This document shows positions 18,207-27,720 of a DNA stretch of 64,000 bases, piece after piece. Positions within the stretch are counted from its first letter, which is position 1; each line of letters begins with the position of its first letter. The translations under genes were made by a program, and so were the position numbers. The notes beneath the pieces were generated by a model. That model made no database searches. It had not been told where the DNA came from and worked only from the letters and a program-made list of their open reading frames with translations. Source of the stretch: Ruegeria sp. A3M17 (GTDB lineage Bacteria > Pseudomonadota > Alphaproteobacteria > Rhodobacterales > Rhodobacteraceae); NCBI RefSeq assembly GCF_003318255.1, contig NZ_QOCF01000035.1:248001-312000 (forward strand), given 5' to 3'.

Positions 18207-20759
18207 ATGTCGCGCTACTCGGCCACCGAAATCGAAGCAAAATGGCAGGAAGCCTGGGACAAGGCCGGGATCTTCACCGCCGACCATAAGGCGGACAAGC
18301 CGAAATATTATGTGCTTGAGATGTTCCCCTACCCGTCAGGCCGAATCCATATGGGGCATGTGCGCAACTATACGATGGGCGACGTCATTGCGCGTCACAA
18401 GCTGGCGACGGGGCATAACGTGCTGCACCCGATGGGCTGGGATGCTTTTGGGATGCCCGCAGAGAACGCCGCCATGGCCATTGGCGGCCACCCGAAAGAC
18501 TGGACATATAGCAACATCGCCGACATGCGCGGACAGATGAAGCCACTGGGCCTGTCGATAGACTGGTCCCGCGAATTCGCCACCTGTGACCCCGAATATT
18601 ATGGCCAGCAGCAGGCTCTGTTCCTCGATATGCTCGACACTGGGTTGGTTTACCGCAAGAACGCCGTGGTGAACTGGGACCCGGTCGACATGACCGTTCT
18701 GGCCAATGAACAGGTGGAAAATGGACGTGGCTGGCGCTCGGGCGCGCTGGTGGAACGGCGCGAGCTGACCCAGTGGTTCTTCAAAATCTCGGACTATTCC
18801 GAAGAATTGCTGGATGCGCTTGATACGCTGGAAAACTGGCCTGCCAAAGTGCGGCTGATGCAGGAAAACTGGATCGGCAAGTCGCGCGGCCTGCAATTTG
18901 GCTTCGAACGTACTGATGGTGGTGAGCCGATCACCGTCTATACGACTCGGCCCGATACGCTGTTGGGCGCGTCCTTTGTTGGTATTTCGCCGGATCACCC
19001 GATTGCCAAGCAGCTTGAGGCCGAAAACCCCGAAGTTGCTGAGTTTGTTGCCGAATGCCGCAAGGGTGGCACCACGGAAGAGGCCATCGAGACGGCCGAA
19101 AAGCTGGGTTACGACACCGGCATTCGCGTGCGTCACCCGCTGGACCCGAACTGGGAACTGCCGGTCTGGATCGCCAACTTCATCCTGATGGATTACGGAA
19201 CTGGCGCGATCTTTGCCTGCCCCGCGCATGACCAGCGCGACCTTGATTTCTGCCGCAAGTATGGCCTGCCGGTCATCGACACCTTCTTTGCACTGGATGA
19301 CGATACGCCGGTCGACAAGATCGCCTTTGTGCCGCCGAAAACTGAAAAAGTCCGCTGGGTGGACCATTTCGCAGGCCTGACCGAGGCCACTGGGGATGAG
19401 GCGATCAACGCCACCGTCGATTTCGCGGAAAAAGCAGGCTGGGCTGAAGGCGTCACAAAATACCGTCTGCGCGACTGGGGCCTGAGCCGTCAACGCTATT
19501 GGGGTTGCCCGATTCCGGTCGTGCATTGCGACAAATGTGGCACCGTGCCCGAGAAGAAAGAAAATCTGCCGATCGAATTGCCTTACGACGATGGCAACGG
19601 CAAACCCATCGACTTCTCGATCCCCGGCAACCCGCTGGACCGCCATGCCAATTGGCGTGACACGCCTTGCCCATCCTGCGGCGCGCCCGCCAAGCGTGAA
19701 ACCGATACGATGGACACTTTTGTCGATTCGTCGTGGTATTTCGCCCGTTTCACCGCGCCACGCGCTGACACGCCCACCGATCTGGCCGAGGCCGAATACT
19801 GGATGAATGTCGACCAGTATATCGGCGGGATCGAGCACGCGATTCTGCACCTGCTCTATTCGCGCTTTTTCGCGCGGGCGATGAACATCACGGGTCACCT
19901 GCCGAAGAAAGCCATCGAACCGTTCAATGCGCTGTTCACGCAGGGCATGGTCACGCATGAGATCTATCAGACACGCGATGCCAATGGCCGGCCGGTTTAT
20001 CACCTGCCGGAAGATGTGACCGACGGGAAACTGGCCGACGGCACCGAGGTTGAGATCATCCCTTCGGCCAAGATGTCGAAATCCAAGAAAAACGTGGTCG
20101 ACCCGGTCAGCATCATCTCGGCCTTCGGCGCAGATACCGCGCGTTGGTTCGTCCTGTCCGATTCGCCGCCTGAACGGGATGTGGAATGGACCGCATCCGG
20201 GGCCGAGGCTGCGTTCAAGCACCTTAGCCGTGTACATCGGATCGCGACGGAAATCGCCGAATCGGATGTTCCGGCCAATGCCGAGGATGAAATCCTGCTG
20301 CGCGAGATGCACAAAGCCATCCATGACGTCACAGGCGGAGTCGAATCTTTCGGCTTCAACGCCTCAATCGCCAAGCTTTATGCTTTCACCAACACGCTGG
20401 CCAAATCCAAGGCAGGCACCGCAGCCAAGCGCGAGGCCGCCAAAACACTGGCACAGCTGATGTCGCCGATGACCCCACACCTGTCCGAGGAACTCTGGCA
20501 GCTGCTGGGTGGCGAAGGGCTGGTTGCCACGGCGCCATGGCCAATTGCGGATGCAGCTATGCTGGTGGACGACACCGTAACCCTGCCGATCCAGATCAAC
20601 GGCAAGCGCCGCGCGGAAATCAGCGTGGCCAAGGATATGCCCAAGGACGAGGTTGAAAAAATCGCGCTGAGCACCGAAGCTGTGCAAAAGGCGCTGGATG
20701 GCGCTACACCCAAGAAAGTAATCGTTGTACCGGGCCGGATCGTGAATGTCGTCGTTTAA
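18207..20759 (+). CDS. leuS: Leucyl-tRNA synthetase
   Basis: A protein of 850 residues, the normal length for bacterial LeuRS. The HIGH motif is HMGH at residues 48-51 ([16 protein letters not shown]) and KMSKS is at residues 622-626 ([13 protein letters not shown]). The editing CP1 insertion spans about 225-415 with [12 protein letters not shown] zinc-knuckle-like [11 protein letters not shown]...CPSCGAP lies in the 440-500 region. It charges tRNA-Leu in the cytoplasm. Its 3' end overlaps lptE by 14 bp, and holA follows with a 4-bp overlap, so leuS-lptE-holA is one operon, an arrangement found widely in proteobacteria. Confidence 0.98.
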   Translation: MSRYSATEIEAKWQEAWDKAGIFTADHKADKPKYYVLEMFPYPSGRIHMGHVRNYTMGDVIARHKLATGHNVLHPMGWDAFGMPAENAAMAIGGHPKDWTYSNIADMRGQMKPLGLSIDWSREFATCDPEYYGQQQALFLDMLDTGLVYRKNAVVNWDPVDMTVLANEQVENGRGWRSGALVERRELTQWFFKISDYSEELLDALDTLENWPAKVRLMQENWIGKSRGLQFGFERTDGGEPITVYTTRPDTLLGASFVGISPDHPIAKQLEAENPEVAEFVAECRKGGTTEEAIETAEKLGYDTGIRVRHPLDPNWELPVWIANFILMDYGTGAIFACPAHDQRDLDFCRKYGLPVIDTFFALDDDTPVDKIAFVPPKTEKVRWVDHFAGLTEATGDEAINATVDFAEKAGWAEGVTKYRLRDWGLSRQRYWGCPIPVVHCDKCGTVPEKKENLPIELPYDDGNGKPIDFSIPGNPLDRHANWRDTPCPSCGAPAKRETDTMDTFVDSSWYFARFTAPRADTPTDLAEAEYWMNVDQYIGGIEHAILHLLYSRFFARAMNITGHLPKKAIEPFNALFTQGMVTHEIYQTRDANGRPVYHLPEDVTDGKLADGTEVEIIPSAKMSKSKKNVVDPVSIISAFGADTARWFVLSDSPPERDVEWTASGAEAAFKHLSRVHRIATEIAESDVPANAEDEILLREMHKAIHDVTGGVESFGFNASIAKLYAFTNTLAKSKAGTAAKREAAKTLAQLMSPMTPHLSEELWQLLGGEGLVATAPWPIADAAMLVDDTVTLPIQINGKRRAEISVAKDMPKDEVEKIALSTEAVQKALDGATPKKVIVVPGRIVNVVV

Positions 20760-21237
20760 CCGCAGAACCTTGTTGCTGATGCCGTTGGCGCTTGCCGCCT
20801 GCGGGTTTGAACCTGTGTACGCTCCGGGCGGATCGGGCTCGGCCCTTTTTGGTCGCGTCGAAGTGTCGGCACCAAACACGGTCACCAGCTTTCTTCTGGT
20901 CGAAGATCTGGAACAAAAGCTTGGCCGTAGCGCAACATCCGGCAGTGAATACAGTCTGGACGTTTCCGTCGCGACCCAGACGGTGGCGGCATCGATCACC
21001 TCAACGAACGAAACCAACCGTCTTATCATCAACGGGACTGCCAACTATTCGCTTAGATCGAAAGCGACGGGGCAAGTTCTTGCCTCGGGCTCGGTGACGG
21101 ACTTCGTGGGGTATTCGGCTGCTGGGTCCACCGTATCCACCCTGGCTGATGAGCGGGATGCTACGCAGCGCCTGATGGTGATTCTGTCCGATCAGATCAT
21201 CAGTCGGCTGTACGCCACGCCGGATCTGTCTTCATGA
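20746..21237 (+). CDS. lptE: LPS-assembly lipoprotein LptE
   Basis: A protein of 163 residues with a twin-arginine-like leader ending at a lipobox, [26 protein letters not shown]; Cys19 is the lipidation site. The GFxPVY motif straight after the cysteine is typical of LptE/RlpB. LptE plugs the LptD barrel and helps place LPS in the outer leaflet. The identity is supported as much by position (between leuS and holA) as by sequence, since LptE evolves fast. Both borders overlap the neighbouring genes. Confidence 0.92.
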   Translation: MSSFNRRTLLLMPLALAACGFEPVYAPGGSGSALFGRVEVSAPNTVTSFLLVEDLEQKLGRSATSGSEYSLDVSVATQTVAASITSTNETNRLIINGTANYSLRSKATGQVLASGSVTDFVGYSAAGSTVSTLADERDATQRLMVILSDQIISRLYATPDLSS

Positions 21238-22262
21238 AGCTGAGCCCGCGCGAGGCCGAGGGATATTTCTCGAGACCCGACGCGGACAAGACCGGGCTGT
21301 TGATCTACGGTGCGGATGCGATGCGCGTAGCGCTAAAGCGGCAACAGGTTTTGGCCGCTCTGCTGGGCGCCAATGCAGAAGAAGAGATGCGGTTGACCCG
21401 CCTGCCCGGAAGCGATCTGCGTGGCGATCCGGCCTTGTTGCTGGATGCCGTAAAGGCAGTCGGGTTCTTTCCCGGGCCACGCGCTGTATTCGTCGAAGAC
21501 ACAACCGACACGGCCGCCCCCGCAATCCTTGCCGCACTGGAGGATTGGGTGGCTGCCGATGCCCAGATCATCGTCACCGCCGGGCAGCTCAAGGCCAGTT
21601 CCAAGATTCGCAAAGCGTTCGAATCGCACCGCTCGGCCTATGCGGTAGGTATCTATGACGACCCGCCATCCCGGGCCGAGGTTGAACGAGTACTTTCTAA
21701 GGCCGGCTTGCAGAACATCCCGCGTGATTCGATGGCCGCGATTGCTGAGCTGGCAACCGGTATAAGCCCCGGTGACTTCACCCAAACGATTGAGAAACTG
21801 TCGCTTTACAAGCGCGGAGACAGTTCCGATCTGACCATTGAAGACGTCGAAGCCTGCGCGCCTCGTTCGACCGAGGCCGCCCTGGACGATGTGCTGAACG
21901 TGGTTGCCGATGGTCGCGCGGGTGAAATCGGCCCGCTGATCCGACGTTTGCAGTCACAGGGAACCAATGCGGTCAGCCTGTGCATCGGCGCGACAAGGCA
22001 CTTCCGCACTTTGTATGCCTGCGCATCCGATCCGGGCGGAGCAGCGCAGGGCATCGGAAAGCTGCGCCCCCCGGTTTATGGGAAACGGCGTGACCGCATT
22101 CTGCGCCAGGCCCAGGGGTGGGGTGCGCCAAAACTGCAAACTGCGTTGACGGTTCTGACAGATACCGACCTGTCGCTGCGCTCGGCCGGGCGAACGGCAC
22201 CGGCCATGGCATTGGTCGAACGCGCCATGATCCGTCTGGCGATGCTGGCGCGAACCCGCTAA
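21234..22262 (+). CDS. holA: DNA polymerase III delta subunit
   Basis: A protein of 342 residues. LLIYGADAMRVALKRQQVLAAL at the N terminus and DAVKAVGFFPGPRAVFVEDTTD match the delta-subunit clamp-opening domain, and KIRKAFESHRSAYAVGIYDDPP marks the middle. The C-terminal IGPLIRRLQSQGTNAVSLCIGATRHFRTLY is the collar helix region. Delta opens the beta clamp within the clamp loader. It overlaps lptE by four bases (ATGA) and converges on the flavoprotein gene, overlapping its stop by four bases. Confidence 0.95.
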   Translation: MKLSPREAEGYFSRPDADKTGLLIYGADAMRVALKRQQVLAALLGANAEEEMRLTRLPGSDLRGDPALLLDAVKAVGFFPGPRAVFVEDTTDTAAPAILAALEDWVAADAQIIVTAGQLKASSKIRKAFESHRSAYAVGIYDDPPSRAEVERVLSKAGLQNIPRDSMAAIAELATGISPGDFTQTIEKLSLYKRGDSSDLTIEDVEACAPRSTEAALDDVLNVVADGRAGEIGPLIRRLQSQGTNAVSLCIGATRHFRTLYACASDPGGAAQGIGKLRPPVYGKRRDRILRQAQGWGAPKLQTALTVLTDTDLSLRSAGRTAPAMALVERAMIRLAMLARTR

Positions 22263-23443
22263 CCGCTTTGATCCAACCAATGTGCCGCCGAACGCCCAGC
22301 CCAACTGCCGGTCGCCAGGCAGGCCGTCAGAAGGTACCCCCCGGTCGGGGCCTCCCAATCCAGCATCTCTCCCGCGCAAAACACTCCGGGACATGCGGTC
22401 AGCATGAGCCCTTCATTAAGCGCAGCACGTGGCACGCCTCCTGCTGTGGAAATGGCCTCGTCCATAGGACGCAAGCCCGCGTGGGTGATCTGCAGATGCT
22501 TGATCACGCTCACGTCTAGCGACCGGATCTGGCCATCGCGCTTGGACATTTCATGAAACAGGGCGACCTTTTGCGGAGACAGGTGCAGAGATTTCTTCAG
22601 CCACTGCGACAGGGTCGTTTTCGATTTCTTTGACGCAAAACGACTACGCAACGTATCGGCATCCAAATCCGGAACCAAATCGACAAAAAGCGGCGCTCTG
22701 TCACGCAAGGCAGGGGTCAGTGAGTACAATCCGCCCCCTTCCAACCCTTTCGCCGACACCGCAGCCTCGCCGCGGCTCTCCAACTCTCCGGCCCTCCACC
22801 GAACCGATTTCAAAGCCGCGCCAAAATGCGGCTGCATATGGGGGCTCCAATCTACGGAAACGGCTGAATTTGCGGGTGCGAAAGGTGTGAGGGGCACGCC
22901 TTTGTCTTGCAGCACCGATGCCCATGCTCCGTCTGATCCCAACCGCGACCAGCTTGCCCCGCCCACCGCAAGAACGGTCACATCGGGGAACTGCTTCTGC
23001 CTGCCATCAGCCGTATCAAAAACGGCTTGGGCACCGTCCCAACCAACCCACCGCCAACGTGTTCTGACCTGCACACCCTCCTCTGCCAGCCGTGCCAGCC
23101 ACGCCCGCAACAGCGGAGAGGCTTTCATCGACGTCGGAAATACCCGCGCGGTCGAGCCGACAAACAACTCTTGCCCCAGCCCTTGCGCCCATGTTTGCAC
23201 GTCCGACGCATCGAATTCGGCAATCATTGGTCGCAACCAGGTCGCGGCCTCACCATAGGACCTCAGCAAAATCTCAAACTGTTCGTCCTTGGTCAGGTTC
23301 AGCCCGGACTTTCCCGCCATCAGGAACTTTCGCGCAACCGAAGGCTTGGCCTCTGCCACAACAACAGAGTGCCCGGCTTTGGCCAGTTCCTCGGCTGCCA
23401 TCAGGCCTGCGGGTCCGCCGCCGATCACCAGTGCCTGTGCCAT
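22259..23443 (-). CDS. HI0933/TIGR03862-type flavoprotein (BaiN-like)
   Basis: A protein of 394 residues with an N-terminal FAD Rossmann motif (ALVIGGGPAGLMAAEELAKAG) and the signature KFLMAGKSGLNLTKDE near residue 50. VTVLAVGGASWSRLGSDGAW lies in the middle, and the C-terminal AGEMLDWEAPTGGYLLTACLATG closes the FAD site. It belongs to the HI0933 group of uncharacterised NAD(P)/FAD oxidoreductases; substrate is unknown. The ATG at 23443 places the Rossmann motif at the N terminus; the frame is open upstream across the antisense of the HNH gene and the extension has no sense. It diverges from the HNH gene 48 bp away. Confidence 0.9.
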   Translation of the reverse strand: MAQALVIGGGPAGLMAAEELAKAGHSVVVAEAKPSVARKFLMAGKSGLNLTKDEQFEILLRSYGEAATWLRPMIAEFDASDVQTWAQGLGQELFVGSTARVFPTSMKASPLLRAWLARLAEEGVQVRTRWRWVGWDGAQAVFDTADGRQKQFPDVTVLAVGGASWSRLGSDGAWASVLQDKGVPLTPFAPANSAVSVDWSPHMQPHFGAALKSVRWRAGELESRGEAAVSAKGLEGGGLYSLTPALRDRAPLFVDLVPDLDADTLRSRFASKKSKTTLSQWLKKSLHLSPQKVALFHEMSKRDGQIRSLDVSVIKHLQITHAGLRPMDEAISTAGGVPRAALNEGLMLTACPGVFCAGEMLDWEAPTGGYLLTACLATGSWAGRSAAHWLDQSG

Positions 23444-23491
23444 CCCTGCCCTCTTGCCTTTCGCGCCACCTGACGCAACCTTACCCTCGTC

Positions 23492-23800
23492 ATGACGAAC
23501 AGCGATCCGATCTGCCCGCTCTGCAACCGCCCGATCCCGGACGGGGACGGGGACGGGGACGGAAGCCTGCACCATCTGATCCCAAAACTCAAAGGGGGCA
23601 AGGGCGGACCCACCGTCCTGCTGCACCAGATCTGCCATAAAGAGGTGCATGTATCCCTGACCGAGGCGGAATTGGCCCGTGAATTCAACACCGTCGAGGC
23701 CCTGCGCGCCCATCCGAGGTTGGAGAAATTCCTGAATTGGGTTCGCAAACGCCCGCCCGGCTTTCGCTCGAAAGTTCCGGGCAAGCGTCGAGGTCGTTGA
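23492..23800 (+). CDS. Small HNH-type nuclease-like protein
   Basis: A protein of 102 residues with the layout of a minimal HNH zinc finger. CPLCNRPIP comes at residues 8-16, then LHHLIPKLKGGKGGPTVLLH with the HH pair, and ICHKEVH closes the finger. The rest is basic and ends in KVPGKRRGR, suitable for nucleic-acid binding. A run of Asp-Gly pairs lies between the CxxC and the HH and is encoded by a four-copy GGACGG repeat (23539-23562). The role (repair, RNA processing, or a phage remnant) is not clear; no methylase or mobile element is adjacent. It abuts the convergent VOC gene with no spacer. Confidence 0.8.
   Translation: MTNSDPICPLCNRPIPDGDGDGDGSLHHLIPKLKGGKGGPTVLLHQICHKEVHVSLTEAELAREFNTVEALRAHPRLEKFLNWVRKRPPGFRSKVPGKRRGR
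23539..23562 (+). repeat. Tandem hexanucleotide repeat GGACGG x4
   Basis: Four perfect copies of GGACGG occupy 24 bp inside the HNH gene and encode alternating Asp-Gly in its zinc-finger loop. Copy-number change by replication slippage would add or remove two residues without shifting the frame. Confidence 0.9.
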
Positions 23801-24538
23801 TCAGCCGGGATTAACCGGGTCGCCAAACGCGTCCCGCGTCGGCGCGGCAAGCCCCTGAAACTCCAAACCGCGATAATCGGGCACATTGGCAAACCTGACG
23901 CCTTTGACGTGTTGGAACTCCAACGTTGTGTAGGGGCGTTTCCACAGCCATTCGCGATTTTCTACTGACCAAGGGTCTGGATTTGGCGGAGCCTCGTCGG
24001 TGAACGCGAAAAAATGCAGATCAAAGTCGTATCGCCCAATGTCCTGCATCGAAAGCAGGCGCATGCCCTTGCCCCGGCAGAATTCATCCTCGGCTTCTAT
24101 ATTTCCGGTGCGCAGGGTGATCTGGCCGATACAAGCCTGCGCAAACGGATCGCTCGGGTCTGCCGCGTTTGGCGGCCGGTTCCCTTCAAAATCGTGCTGA
24201 AGCAGTTCGATCACGAACCCTTCGGGGTCTTTGAGGTGACACATATACCCAATGTCCAGAAACTGTTTCGGATCTGATACCTCAATCCCCTTGTCGCGCA
24301 GGAATGCGGCCGCCAGATCGACATCCGGTACGGTGATGCCGATCTTCCAATAGCGTTGTCCGGTGTCATGGGTGTATCCCCCGCCGCCAGGCATCAGCAG
24401 CAAATCGGCGTCCTGCCCCGGATAGCCAATGCGCAGGCTCACTCCTTGAGTTTGCACCGACATTCCAAGAACGTCCGTATAAAATTTGCCCAGTTGTTCA
24501 GGATCGGCGACGCGCAATCGCAGGCCAGACAGCCTCAT
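23801..24538 (-). CDS. VOC-superfamily (glyoxalase/extradiol dioxygenase-like) protein
   Basis: A protein of 245 residues with two tandem VOC modules. The first begins LSGLRLRVADPEQLGKFYTDVLGMSV and ends YMCHLKDPEGFVIELLQHD, with the Glu that usually binds metal. The second begins IGQITLRTGNIEAEDEFCRGKGMRLLSM and is more degenerate. Such proteins bind a divalent metal and act on vicinal carbonyls or diols; no specific substrate can be assigned. The ATG at 24538 overlaps the crotonase stop by four bases (ATGA) and has AAGG eight bases upstream, so it was preferred over a GTG two codons earlier. It is the last gene of the SDR-crotonase-VOC operon. Confidence 0.85.
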   Translation of the reverse strand: MRLSGLRLRVADPEQLGKFYTDVLGMSVQTQGVSLRIGYPGQDADLLLMPGGGGYTHDTGQRYWKIGITVPDVDLAAAFLRDKGIEVSDPKQFLDIGYMCHLKDPEGFVIELLQHDFEGNRPPNAADPSDPFAQACIGQITLRTGNIEAEDEFCRGKGMRLLSMQDIGRYDFDLHFFAFTDEAPPNPDPWSVENREWLWKRPYTTLEFQHVKGVRFANVPDYRGLEFQGLAAPTRDAFGDPVNPG

Positions 24539-25143
24539 CGACACAGCCTTGCGATACCCGCAGCGATCTTGGGATCGGCGGCGGTGCTATCAGCAACCAG
24601 TTCACGCGCTGTCTGCATCAGCGCATCCGGCGCCACCATCCGGTCCACCAGACCAAAGGTATAAGCCTCATCCGCCGTGATCTTTTGACCGCCCATCAGG
24701 ATCATCTTGGTGCGGGATGGCCCTATCAGGGCTGACATGCGCGCGGGATCAGACGGTTGCGGCAGAAAACCCAGTTTCATTACAGGATAGAAAAACTTGG
24801 CGGATGGGACCGCAATGCGAATATCGCAGGCCAGCACCATACCGTTCGCACCCCCAGCCAGGGTGCCGTTCAGCGCAGCGACCGTCAGGCATGGCAGCGC
24901 AGCGATTGCGCCCGACAAACGCTCCCATACATCCGAAGTTGCAAGACCCGCGCGGGCCTCATCCAGATCTGCACCGGCACTAAACACTTTGCCGGCCCCA
25001 GTCAGGATCAACGCGCGTGCCTCGGTGGCGGCTTCAGCAATCTCGGCCAGTTCGGTCAGCATCGCCCCTGTGAGCGCATTGGCTTTGCCGGGATTGTTCA
25101 AGGTAACAATCCACAAACCGTCTTCTTTGCTTAATTCGATCAC
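24535..25143 (-). CDS. Crotonase-fold (enoyl-CoA hydratase/isomerase-like) protein lacking both catalytic Glu
   Basis: A short crotonase of 202 residues. The oxyanion-hole segments are there: GKVFSAGADLDEA near residue 55 and ALNGTLAGGANGMVLACDIRIA near 90-110. In true hydratases the second segment reads GGGCELAMxCDI and a Glu follows in a PE motif. Here the Glu positions are occupied by Gly (GGANGMVL) and Val (FFYPVMKLGFLP), so neither general acid/base is present. It may still bind a CoA thioester and do another crotonase reaction, or be non-catalytic. It overlaps the SDR gene upstream and the VOC gene downstream by four bases each, so the three proteins are made together, presumably in one degradative pathway. 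Confidence 0.85.
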   Translation of the reverse strand: MIELSKEDGLWIVTLNNPGKANALTGAMLTELAEIAEAATEARALILTGAGKVFSAGADLDEARAGLATSDVWERLSGAIAALPCLTVAALNGTLAGGANGMVLACDIRIAVPSAKFFYPVMKLGFLPQPSDPARMSALIGPSRTKMILMGGQKITADEAYTFGLVDRMVAPDALMQTARELVADSTAADPKIAAGIARLCR

Positions 25144-25883
25144 GTCAGCCCTACCCTTTGTCGAATATCTTCACGCCGCAGCGAGATTTCGGTTCCCAAA
25201 AATTCATCCGCGTCTGCGGTACACATCCACAACAGCGCCTTGGCTGGCCAGTCGGCAGGGATATGATCGCTCCAATCCAATTGGCTGACCGCGTTAATTC
25301 CGCTGGTCTTGATAACCCGCTGCATATCGGTCGCCACGGTGCCTGGAGACAGTCCCATGGCGCGGATTCCGTGTATGGCCTCCTCAAGGTGCAGGCATTC
25401 CGTCAGCATCTTCGCTCCGGCCTTGGACGCGCAGTAATGGCTCCATGCCTCAATCGGGTTCGAGGCTGCGCCGGATGATACGGTCAACACAGTGCCCCCA
25501 CCTGCGGCGCGCATGATGGGCAGGGCCGCGCGCATTCCGTGAAACACACCCTTGAGGTTGATATCGATCGCCTTGTCCCAAGCCGCAACATCCGCGTTCG
25601 AAAGATGGAAGATCGGATCAATGACACCGGCGTTCCCGATCAAGACATCCAATCCGCCAAAGCGGTCGACGCAATCTGCCACCGCCTGTTCAACCTGCGC
25701 AAAATCACTGACGTCACATTCCAGCGCGATTACATTTTCGCCCAGCGCGGATGCCAGTGTGGCGATTTGATCGCGGCTGCGCGCGACCAGTGCCACGTTC
25801 GCGCCTGCTGCGGCAAAAACGCGCCCTGCCTCTGCTCCGATGCCGCGGCTGGCCCCGGTTATCAGTACGGTTTTCCCCTGCAT
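25140..25883 (-). CDS. Short-chain dehydrogenase/reductase (SDR)
   Basis: A classical SDR of 247 residues. The cofactor motif TGASRGIG is at residues 9-16, NAG in LIGNAGVID near 85, and the catalytic Ser with Tyr-x3-Lys in VSSGAASNPIEAWSHYCASKAG. The Arg after the first cofactor strand (ALVARSR) suggests NADP(H). Substrate cannot be told. The ATG at 25883 puts the cofactor motif at the normal place; the open frame upstream is unrelated. It heads the SDR-crotonase-VOC operon and is divergent from the DUF2125 gene, with a 138-bp shared promoter region. Confidence 0.93.
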   Translation of the reverse strand: MQGKTVLITGASRGIGAEAGRVFAAAGANVALVARSRDQIATLASALGENVIALECDVSDFAQVEQAVADCVDRFGGLDVLIGNAGVIDPIFHLSNADVAAWDKAIDINLKGVFHGMRAALPIMRAAGGGTVLTVSSGAASNPIEAWSHYCASKAGAKMLTECLHLEEAIHGIRAMGLSPGTVATDMQRVIKTSGINAVSQLDWSDHIPADWPAKALLWMCTADADEFLGTEISLRREDIRQRVGLT

Positions 25884-26021
25884 TTGGTTCCTATACCTCC
25901 AACGGTTTGAATTTGTGTGAATGCTTACCGCGCGAATGGGTAAAGGGTCCAGTCCTTGCCCCTTGACGCCCGCCGTCACAAACACGACGATGCCCGCAAA
26001 ATTATCTAGAAGGGTACTGTA

Positions 26022-27545
26022 ATGTCCGTTTTCCTTCGCCGCAGTTGCGGTGCTGTTTTGGCTTATGCCGTTATCACACAAGGCGCACTTGCCGATCTGA
26101 CCACGCAGGATGTCTGGAATGACTGGAAAACCTATCTGGGTCAGATGGGGTACACCGTTTCGGGCGACCAGACCGTTGCAGGAAATGTCACGACGATTGC
26201 CAACATGGCCATGTCCATGGACTTACCGGAAGAAGAGGCAACTTTTCAGATGGTCGTTCCAGAAATGACCCTGACGGAAAATGGCGACGGTACGGTCAGT
26301 ATTGGTTTCCCCGAGAATTTTCCGATGACGATTTCCGGAGAGGGGGACGGCGAAAAGTTCTCGGTCAATGTCGATTATTCGCAGAGCGAGATGACCATGG
26401 TTGTTTCGGGCTCCAAGGATGAGATGACCTACGACTATTCGGCCGATGCGATAGGCATCAAGCTGGATGGCCTGACTGTGGACGGTGAAAAGATGCCCGC
26501 TGATGCGCTGGCTCTCAGCCTGAACATGACAGATCTGGCTGGCAGCTCGGTGATGAAAATTGGTGAGAACCGTGACATTGATCAGAAGTTCACTGCGGGC
26601 GGGATGACCTATGATATGGCATTTCAGGACCCGGACAGCGGCGACACGGCCAAGGTCGACGGCTCGATGAGCCAGCTGGCGTTTGAAGGCACAAACGTTA
26701 TCCCGTCTGAATTCGACATCTCGGACCCGCAGGCCTTCTATAAGGCGGGCTTCTCGTTCTCGGGGCTGTTCACCTACGGATCCGGCCAGAACGCGATTGC
26801 AGGCACCAGCGAAGGCGAGGCATTTTCGGTCGGAAGCGAGTCCCGGGGTGGCAAATTTGGCGCCAGCATCGACGCCGAGCGTCTTGCCTATGACATCGAG
26901 CAGAACAGCGCGAAAGTTGCAGTGACGACGGCCGACCTGCCCTTCCCGATCGAAATCGCGATGGAGAATGCCGGGTTCAAGTTTGAAATCCCGGTGCAGA
27001 AATCCGAGGAAATCCAACCGTTTGGCTTCGCGATGAACCTAAGCGACTTCACCATGTCGGATATCCTGTGGAGCATGTTCGACCCGGCAGGTGCCCTGCC
27101 GCGCGACCCGGCGACGATTGCGCTGGACACCACCGGAACCGCCAAGGTTCTGTTGAACATCTTTGATCCGACCGCAGTCGAAAACCTGGATACATCTGAC
27201 GCAGCACCGGGCGAGTTGCACTCGCTGAAGATCAACGAACTGCTGGTGTCTTTGGTCGGAGCCAAGCTGACCGGTGAAGGCGATTTCACCTTCGACAACT
27301 CCAACGTCTCAGAGTTCGACGGAATGCCCACGCCGACCGGCGTTGCCAAGCTGAAACTGAATGGTGCCAACGCCCTGATCGACAAGCTGATCGAGATGGG
27401 TCTGGTGTCAGACAGCGATGCAATGGGCGCGCGGATGATGATGGGTCTGATGGCCGTACCGGGTGACGAGCCCGACACGCTGAATTCGGAAATCGAATTC
27501 ACTGCGGACGGTCAGATTCTGGCGAACGGCCAGCGTATCAAGTAA
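26022..27545 (+). CDS. DUF2125 family exported protein
   Basis: A protein of 507 residues with a signal peptide (about 24 residues, ending TQGALA) and then LTTQDVWNDWKTYLGQMGYTVSGDQ. The body is a long series of beta-rich segments poor in Cys and rich in Asp/Ser/Gly (GDGTVSIGFPENFPMTISG and similar). This matches DUF2125, common in Rhodobacterales, with no known function; the repeated beta pattern resembles AsmA/YdgA-like periplasmic lipid-transfer proteins, but this is only an impression. It is transcribed alone and ends at a hairpin (27552-27576). Confidence 0.85.
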   Translation: MSVFLRRSCGAVLAYAVITQGALADLTTQDVWNDWKTYLGQMGYTVSGDQTVAGNVTTIANMAMSMDLPEEEATFQMVVPEMTLTENGDGTVSIGFPENFPMTISGEGDGEKFSVNVDYSQSEMTMVVSGSKDEMTYDYSADAIGIKLDGLTVDGEKMPADALALSLNMTDLAGSSVMKIGENRDIDQKFTAGGMTYDMAFQDPDSGDTAKVDGSMSQLAFEGTNVIPSEFDISDPQAFYKAGFSFSGLFTYGSGQNAIAGTSEGEAFSVGSESRGGKFGASIDAERLAYDIEQNSAKVAVTTADLPFPIEIAMENAGFKFEIPVQKSEEIQPFGFAMNLSDFTMSDILWSMFDPAGALPRDPATIALDTTGTAKVLLNIFDPTAVENLDTSDAAPGELHSLKINELLVSLVGAKLTGEGDFTFDNSNVSEFDGMPTPTGVAKLKLNGANALIDKLIEMGLVSDSDAMGARMMMGLMAVPGDEPDTLNSEIEFTADGQILANGQRIK

Positions 27546-27551
27546 CACTTC

Positions 27552-27576
27552 GGGAAGGCGGCACGGCTGCCTTCCC
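27552..27576 (+). terminator. Likely terminator hairpin after the DUF2125 gene
   Basis: An 11-bp stem GGGAAGGCGGC / GCTGCCTTCCC (27552-27562 with 27566-27576, one G-T pair, loop ACG) begins seven bases after the stop codon. No T tract follows (AATCCTTCG), so it is a weaker call than the others. Confidence 0.55.
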
Positions 27577-27720
27577 AATCCTTCGCCCGTGGTGCGAACT
27601 CCGGCACCGGGCGCATCGTGCCGAATTCCCTTTCAATAGTTTGCTCAACCTAAAATAGCCGCAGGCCTTGCGAGACCGACGGTCCAAGGCTAGGTCGAAA
27701 GCACACAGACCGGAGGCCTC

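Noticed and set aside
18336-20324. A 662-codon open frame antisense to leuS
   Set aside because: leuS is certain by length and motifs. Long antisense frames are expected in GC-rich codons, and this one has no domain pattern.
22444-23713. Longer N terminus for the flavoprotein, with a Val-Pro run
   Set aside because: The extension is antisense to the HNH gene and its hexamer repeat; the FAD motif requires the start at 23443.
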